Source: a virus
IMG/VR virus record: IMGVR_UViG_3300050821_008548
Span: 1 to 64,000 of that record
DNA length: 64,000 nt
Direction: 5' to 3' (one strand)
Shown: one piece after another, positions 63,980-64,000 of the stretch
How positions within the stretch are numbered: position 1 is the first letter of the stretch
How the letters are laid out: each line of letters begins with the position of its first letter
The notes under the pieces: generated by a model
Seen by the model: only the letters and a program-made list of their open reading frames with translations
The model's database searches: none
Told to the model about the DNA's origin: nothing
Made by a program: the position numbers and the translations under genes

Positions 63980-64000
63980 TGCACGTTCACGCCTACGGGC

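Noticed and set aside
1-64000. tRNA genes or a tRNA-derived attachment site
   Set aside because: No cloverleaf with a T-arm consensus was found by eye on either strand; a dedicated scan would be needed to exclude degenerate cases.

Overview
This window is almost entirely one temperate, contractile-tailed (myovirus) bacteriophage or prophage genome from a GC-rich host. The tail module follows phage Mu gene order, but there is no transposase. A tyrosine integrase and a XRE-type repressor indicate site-specific lysogeny. A host-like, Cys-rich lipoprotein with a DUF1566-like domain, a DUF6745-like protein and heavy GTG/TTG start use suggest a deltaproteobacterial/myxobacterial (Myxococcota) host; this is inference. 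No rRNA, tRNA or CRISPR array was seen.

Layout. 1-12.6 kb: a rightward early operon of tightly packed genes, most overlapping by 4 nt (ATGA/GTGA/TTGA). It holds a repeat-bearing DUF6745-like gene cut by the window edge, an excisionase-like gene overlapping the integrase, two DNA methyltransferases, a GIY-YIG nuclease, a replication initiator with probable origin iterons inside it, a RusA-like resolvase, a DnaA-domain-IV-like protein and many tiny zinc-ribbon proteins. 12.6-24.9 kb: packaging and head genes (TerS, a SixA-like histidine phosphatase, TerL, portal, scaffold, major capsid, neck). 24.9-39 kb: Mu-like tail (sheath, tube, chaperone, tape measure, gpN, gpP, spike, gp46/47/48 homologues). 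39-48.3 kb: fibres and adhesins, including a fibre that starts with a lipoprotein signal, an SGNH-type esterase and an oppositely oriented lipoprotein 'moron'. 48.3-55.1 kb: lysis and accessory genes (holin-like, spanin-like, papain-like peptidase, small lipoproteins, HTH-metallophosphoesterase, HslV-like hydrolase, GH25 lysozyme), closed by a UUCG-loop terminator.

55.3-64 kb: a leftward operon running from the repressor end. It encodes RecT, a PD-(D/E)XK exonuclease, a decayed HNH endonuclease, a ribbon-helix-helix protein and about 20 small proteins. Most intergenic gaps at its distal end carry a short TGCGCGC-containing motif, and a sigma70-like promoter drives a nearly leaderless gene at 57264.

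The rightward early operon starts left of base 1 and the repressor lies at the right edge. The simplest reading is a nearly complete circular or permuted phage map cut close to its immunity region. Replication and recombination (initiator, RusA, RecT, exonuclease), packaging, Mu-like tail assembly and a multi-enzyme lysis set are all present. The accessory points most worth following are the lipoprotein/adhesin pair, the SixA-like phosphatase in the terminase locus, the iterons, and the repeated intercistronic motif and hairpins.
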